From assembly GCA_964599655.1 (NCBI GenBank), contig CAZRGV010000229.1, positions 1 through 6,948 of the forward strand: 6,948 bases of DNA, read 5' to 3'. The translations under genes were made by a program, and so were the position numbers. Positions within the stretch are counted from its first letter, which is position 1, and the number at the start of each line of letters is the position of its first letter. Source of the DNA: CAZRGV01 sp964599655 (lineage in GTDB: Bacteria; Planctomycetota; Planctomycetia; Isosphaerales; Isosphaeraceae). The notes under the pieces were generated by a model, which saw nothing but the letters and a program-made list of their open reading frames with translations, had not been told where the DNA came from and searched no databases. Of the stretch, positions 5,938 to 6,948 are shown one piece after another.

Positions 5938-5981
5938 GATCCACCAAGAATCCGATGAAGCCTCAGGATTGGTGGGTCATG
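5935..5981. repeat. Imperfect inverted repeat over the start codon of the remnant
   Basis: Left arm 5935-5945 pairs with right arm 5971-5981 (11 pairs, one of them G-T). After a 3-nt bulge (5946-5948), aatcc (5949-5953) pairs with ggatt (5966-5970) around a 12-nt loop. The outer end contains the ATG of the pseudogene (minus strand). A T-run lies on the wrong side for a plus-strand terminator. It could be a small transposable-element end or a translation-blocking hairpin; I cannot tell which. Confidence 0.6.
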
Positions 5982-6077
5982 CGGCGCCGATGGTCCCGTC
6001 CCAGAGTGTCGCTTTCCAGCCGCTGATGGTTTCCGATTCGGCAACTGAGGGACAGGGCCAAGGAATTCCGCCGCCGT

Positions 6078-6110
6078 TCGGATCGATCCGAGGCTTCGCG
6101 ATCCGATCGC
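6078..6110. other. Palindrome pair just downstream of the propeller/LamG gene
   Basis: tcggatcgatccga (6078-6091) is a perfect 14-bp palindrome. Next to it gcgat and atcgc (6098-6102, 6106-6110) form a 5-bp stem with a 3-nt loop, starting 3 nt after the stop codon at 6113 on the minus strand. No T-run follows, so it is at most a weak terminator. The palindrome could also be a dimeric protein binding site. The remaining bases 5982-6077 hold nothing I can support. Confidence 0.4.
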
Positions 6111-6112
6111 CC

Positions 6113-6948
6113 TCACGGCCTCGGCGCGGCTCCGTCGCGCCTCGCCAGGTCGGCGATCTCCTCGGCCGAGATCGCCCGGTTGTACAGGCGAAGGTCGCTC
6201 AGGCGGCCAAGGAAATGGTCGTACGCGCCGAACCCGATTCGGAATGGGGCCCGATTGGTCAGGTCGAGCGGCGGCGACTCCGGGGCCGAAGTCGACGACG
6301 CGGCCTGAGCCCCATCGACGAAGAGGGAAAGCCGCCCCCCCTCGCGGACGGCCGCCAGGTGGCGCCATCCCGGAGCCAACGGGCGGTCGAGGGTCACGCT
6401 CTGCCCGGCCTCCATCGCGTGAACGTGTCCGGAGGGGAGCGTGCCGCAGAAGAGGCGGCCGTCGAAGACGGCCATCGACCACGCCCGGCGGTAGCGCACG
6501 TCGGGGGTCTGGTCGAGCCGGCCGGTCGAGGTCCAGCGCGGGCCGTTGTCGAGGCGATAGACCTCCGCCAACGGGAGCGTGCCGGCGTAGAGCTTGCCGT
6601 TGTGGACGGCCATCCCCATGACCTCCTTCTCGTCCCCCAGCCGGCCGGCCTCGACCCAGCGCTCGCCGCGATCGAGCCGGAAGACCCGCCCGTTCGGCCA
6701 GGTGCCAACGTACAGCTCGCCCTCGTAAACCTCGAACGAATAGGTCTGGCCGGACTCCTCCAAATTGGGAAACGCCTTCCAGGACTCGCCGTCGAACCGG
6801 CAGACGGAGCAGGAGTCGTACGACCCCGCGTAGAGTTGCCCGTTGAAAACCCCCAGCGGAACGACGCGGCGGGAGCGCGTGATCTGTCCCCACACGGTCT
6901 GCGCGTGTGGCCCGGGGAGCCACCACGCCGGCCGGAAGGATTGGTCGA
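6113..6948 (-). CDS. Propeller-repeat/LamG-type protein, 5' end outside window, apparently fused to a YheT-like hydrolase N-terminus
   Basis: The frame is open from the right edge to TGA 6113-6115, with 277 visible residues. Residues 1-33 read DQSFRPAWWLPGPHAQTVWG and on to RSRRVVPL, which matches the conserved N-terminal signature of YheT-type alpha/beta hydrolases (COG0429; pattern F-x-P-x-W-x-x-x-x-H-x-QT, then a basic RR stretch). From residue 34 the protein instead shows about four propeller repeats of NG-x-LYAGT-x-x-x-x-VYR-x-D type (GQLYAGS, GELYVGTWPNGRVFRLD, GKLYAGTLPLAEVYRLD, GRLFCGTLPSGHVHAME). The last 95 or so residues are the second half of a LamG/concanavalin-like domain: GWRHLAAVREGGRLSLFVDG, FRIGFGAYDHFLGRLSDLRLYNRAISAEEI. 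The hydrolase's own catalytic body is absent. Either two genes recombined in frame at about 6850-6860, or the assembly is chimeric. If expressed, the propeller/LamG part would normally be exported, but no signal peptide can be seen here. Confidence 0.7.
   Translation of the reverse strand, partial: DQSFRPAWWLPGPHAQTVWGQITRSRRVVPLGVFNGQLYAGSYDSCSVCRFDGESWKAFPNLEESGQTYSFEVYEGELYVGTWPNGRVFRLDRGERWVEAGRLGDEKEVMGMAVHNGKLYAGTLPLAEVYRLDNGPRWTSTGRLDQTPDVRYRRAWSMAVFDGRLFCGTLPSGHVHAMEAGQSVTLDRPLAPGWRHLAAVREGGRLSLFVDGAQAASSTSAPESPPLDLTNRAPFRIGFGAYDHFLGRLSDLRLYNRAISAEEIADLARRDGAAPRP

Noticed and set aside
5596..5958. Plus-strand open frame across the gene-poor stretch
   Set aside because: Its product is Pro/Arg/Thr-rich without motif, and the minus strand here carries a Tat signal and a phosphatase-like strand in order.
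5934..6926. Long minus-strand open frame of about 330 codons
   Set aside because: It is a high-GC shadow of the propeller/LamG gene in another frame: rich in Arg, Pro and Gly with no recognisable motif, whereas the 6113 frame has clear domains.
1..6948. CRISPR array, intact insertion sequence or phage genes
   Set aside because: No regularly spaced repeats, transposase or integrase motifs, or phage structural genes were seen on either strand.

Overview
The window is high-GC bacterial DNA. It most resembles a planctomycete chromosome, probably of the Isosphaeraceae type. The basis is indirect: small exported Gly/Tyr-rich proteins, a secreted five-bladed propeller glycosidase-like protein, a Tat-exported amidohydrolase, a propeller plus LamG-type protein, and loosely packed genes. 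No marker gene is present, so the assignment is inference from gene style.

Layout, left to right. (i) Bases 1-1135, plus strand: two tandem paralogous genes for exported Gly/Tyr-rich proteins. The first is cut by the window edge. They share a 55-bp perfectly identical block over the signal-peptide end and mature N-terminus, then diverge. (ii) Bases 1228-2157, minus strand: a secreted protein with a GH43/GH32-like five-bladed propeller, convergent with the second paralog. (iii) Bases 2315-2387, plus strand: a tRNA-Ala with anticodon CGC. (iv) Bases 2519-5554, minus strand: a compact three-gene set with short gaps (50 and 40 nt) and strong Shine-Dalgarno sites. In transcription order it encodes an exported nitrilase-superfamily hydrolase, a Tat-exported divergent amidohydrolase, and a signal-less amidohydrolase. 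(v) Bases 5555-6112: no intact gene. It holds what looks like the frameshifted N-terminal remnant of a Tat-exported PhoD-like phosphatase, an inverted repeat over that remnant's start codon, and small palindromes. (vi) Bases 6113-6948, minus strand: the 3' part of a gene for beta-propeller repeats followed by a LamG-like C-terminus. The visible upstream part of the same frame instead carries the N-terminal signature of YheT-type alpha/beta hydrolases, so this reading frame looks chimeric.

How the genes may work together: the three-gene set is the only clear functional unit. All three products belong to folds that hydrolyse C-N or related bonds, and two carry export signals, which suggests stepwise breakdown of an amide-, nitrile- or carbamoyl-type compound starting outside the cytoplasm. 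The substrate is not visible. The two amidohydrolases have unusual active-site residues. The right-hand 1.4 kb looks like a site of gene decay and recombination. I saw no CRISPR array, phage gene or intact insertion sequence.
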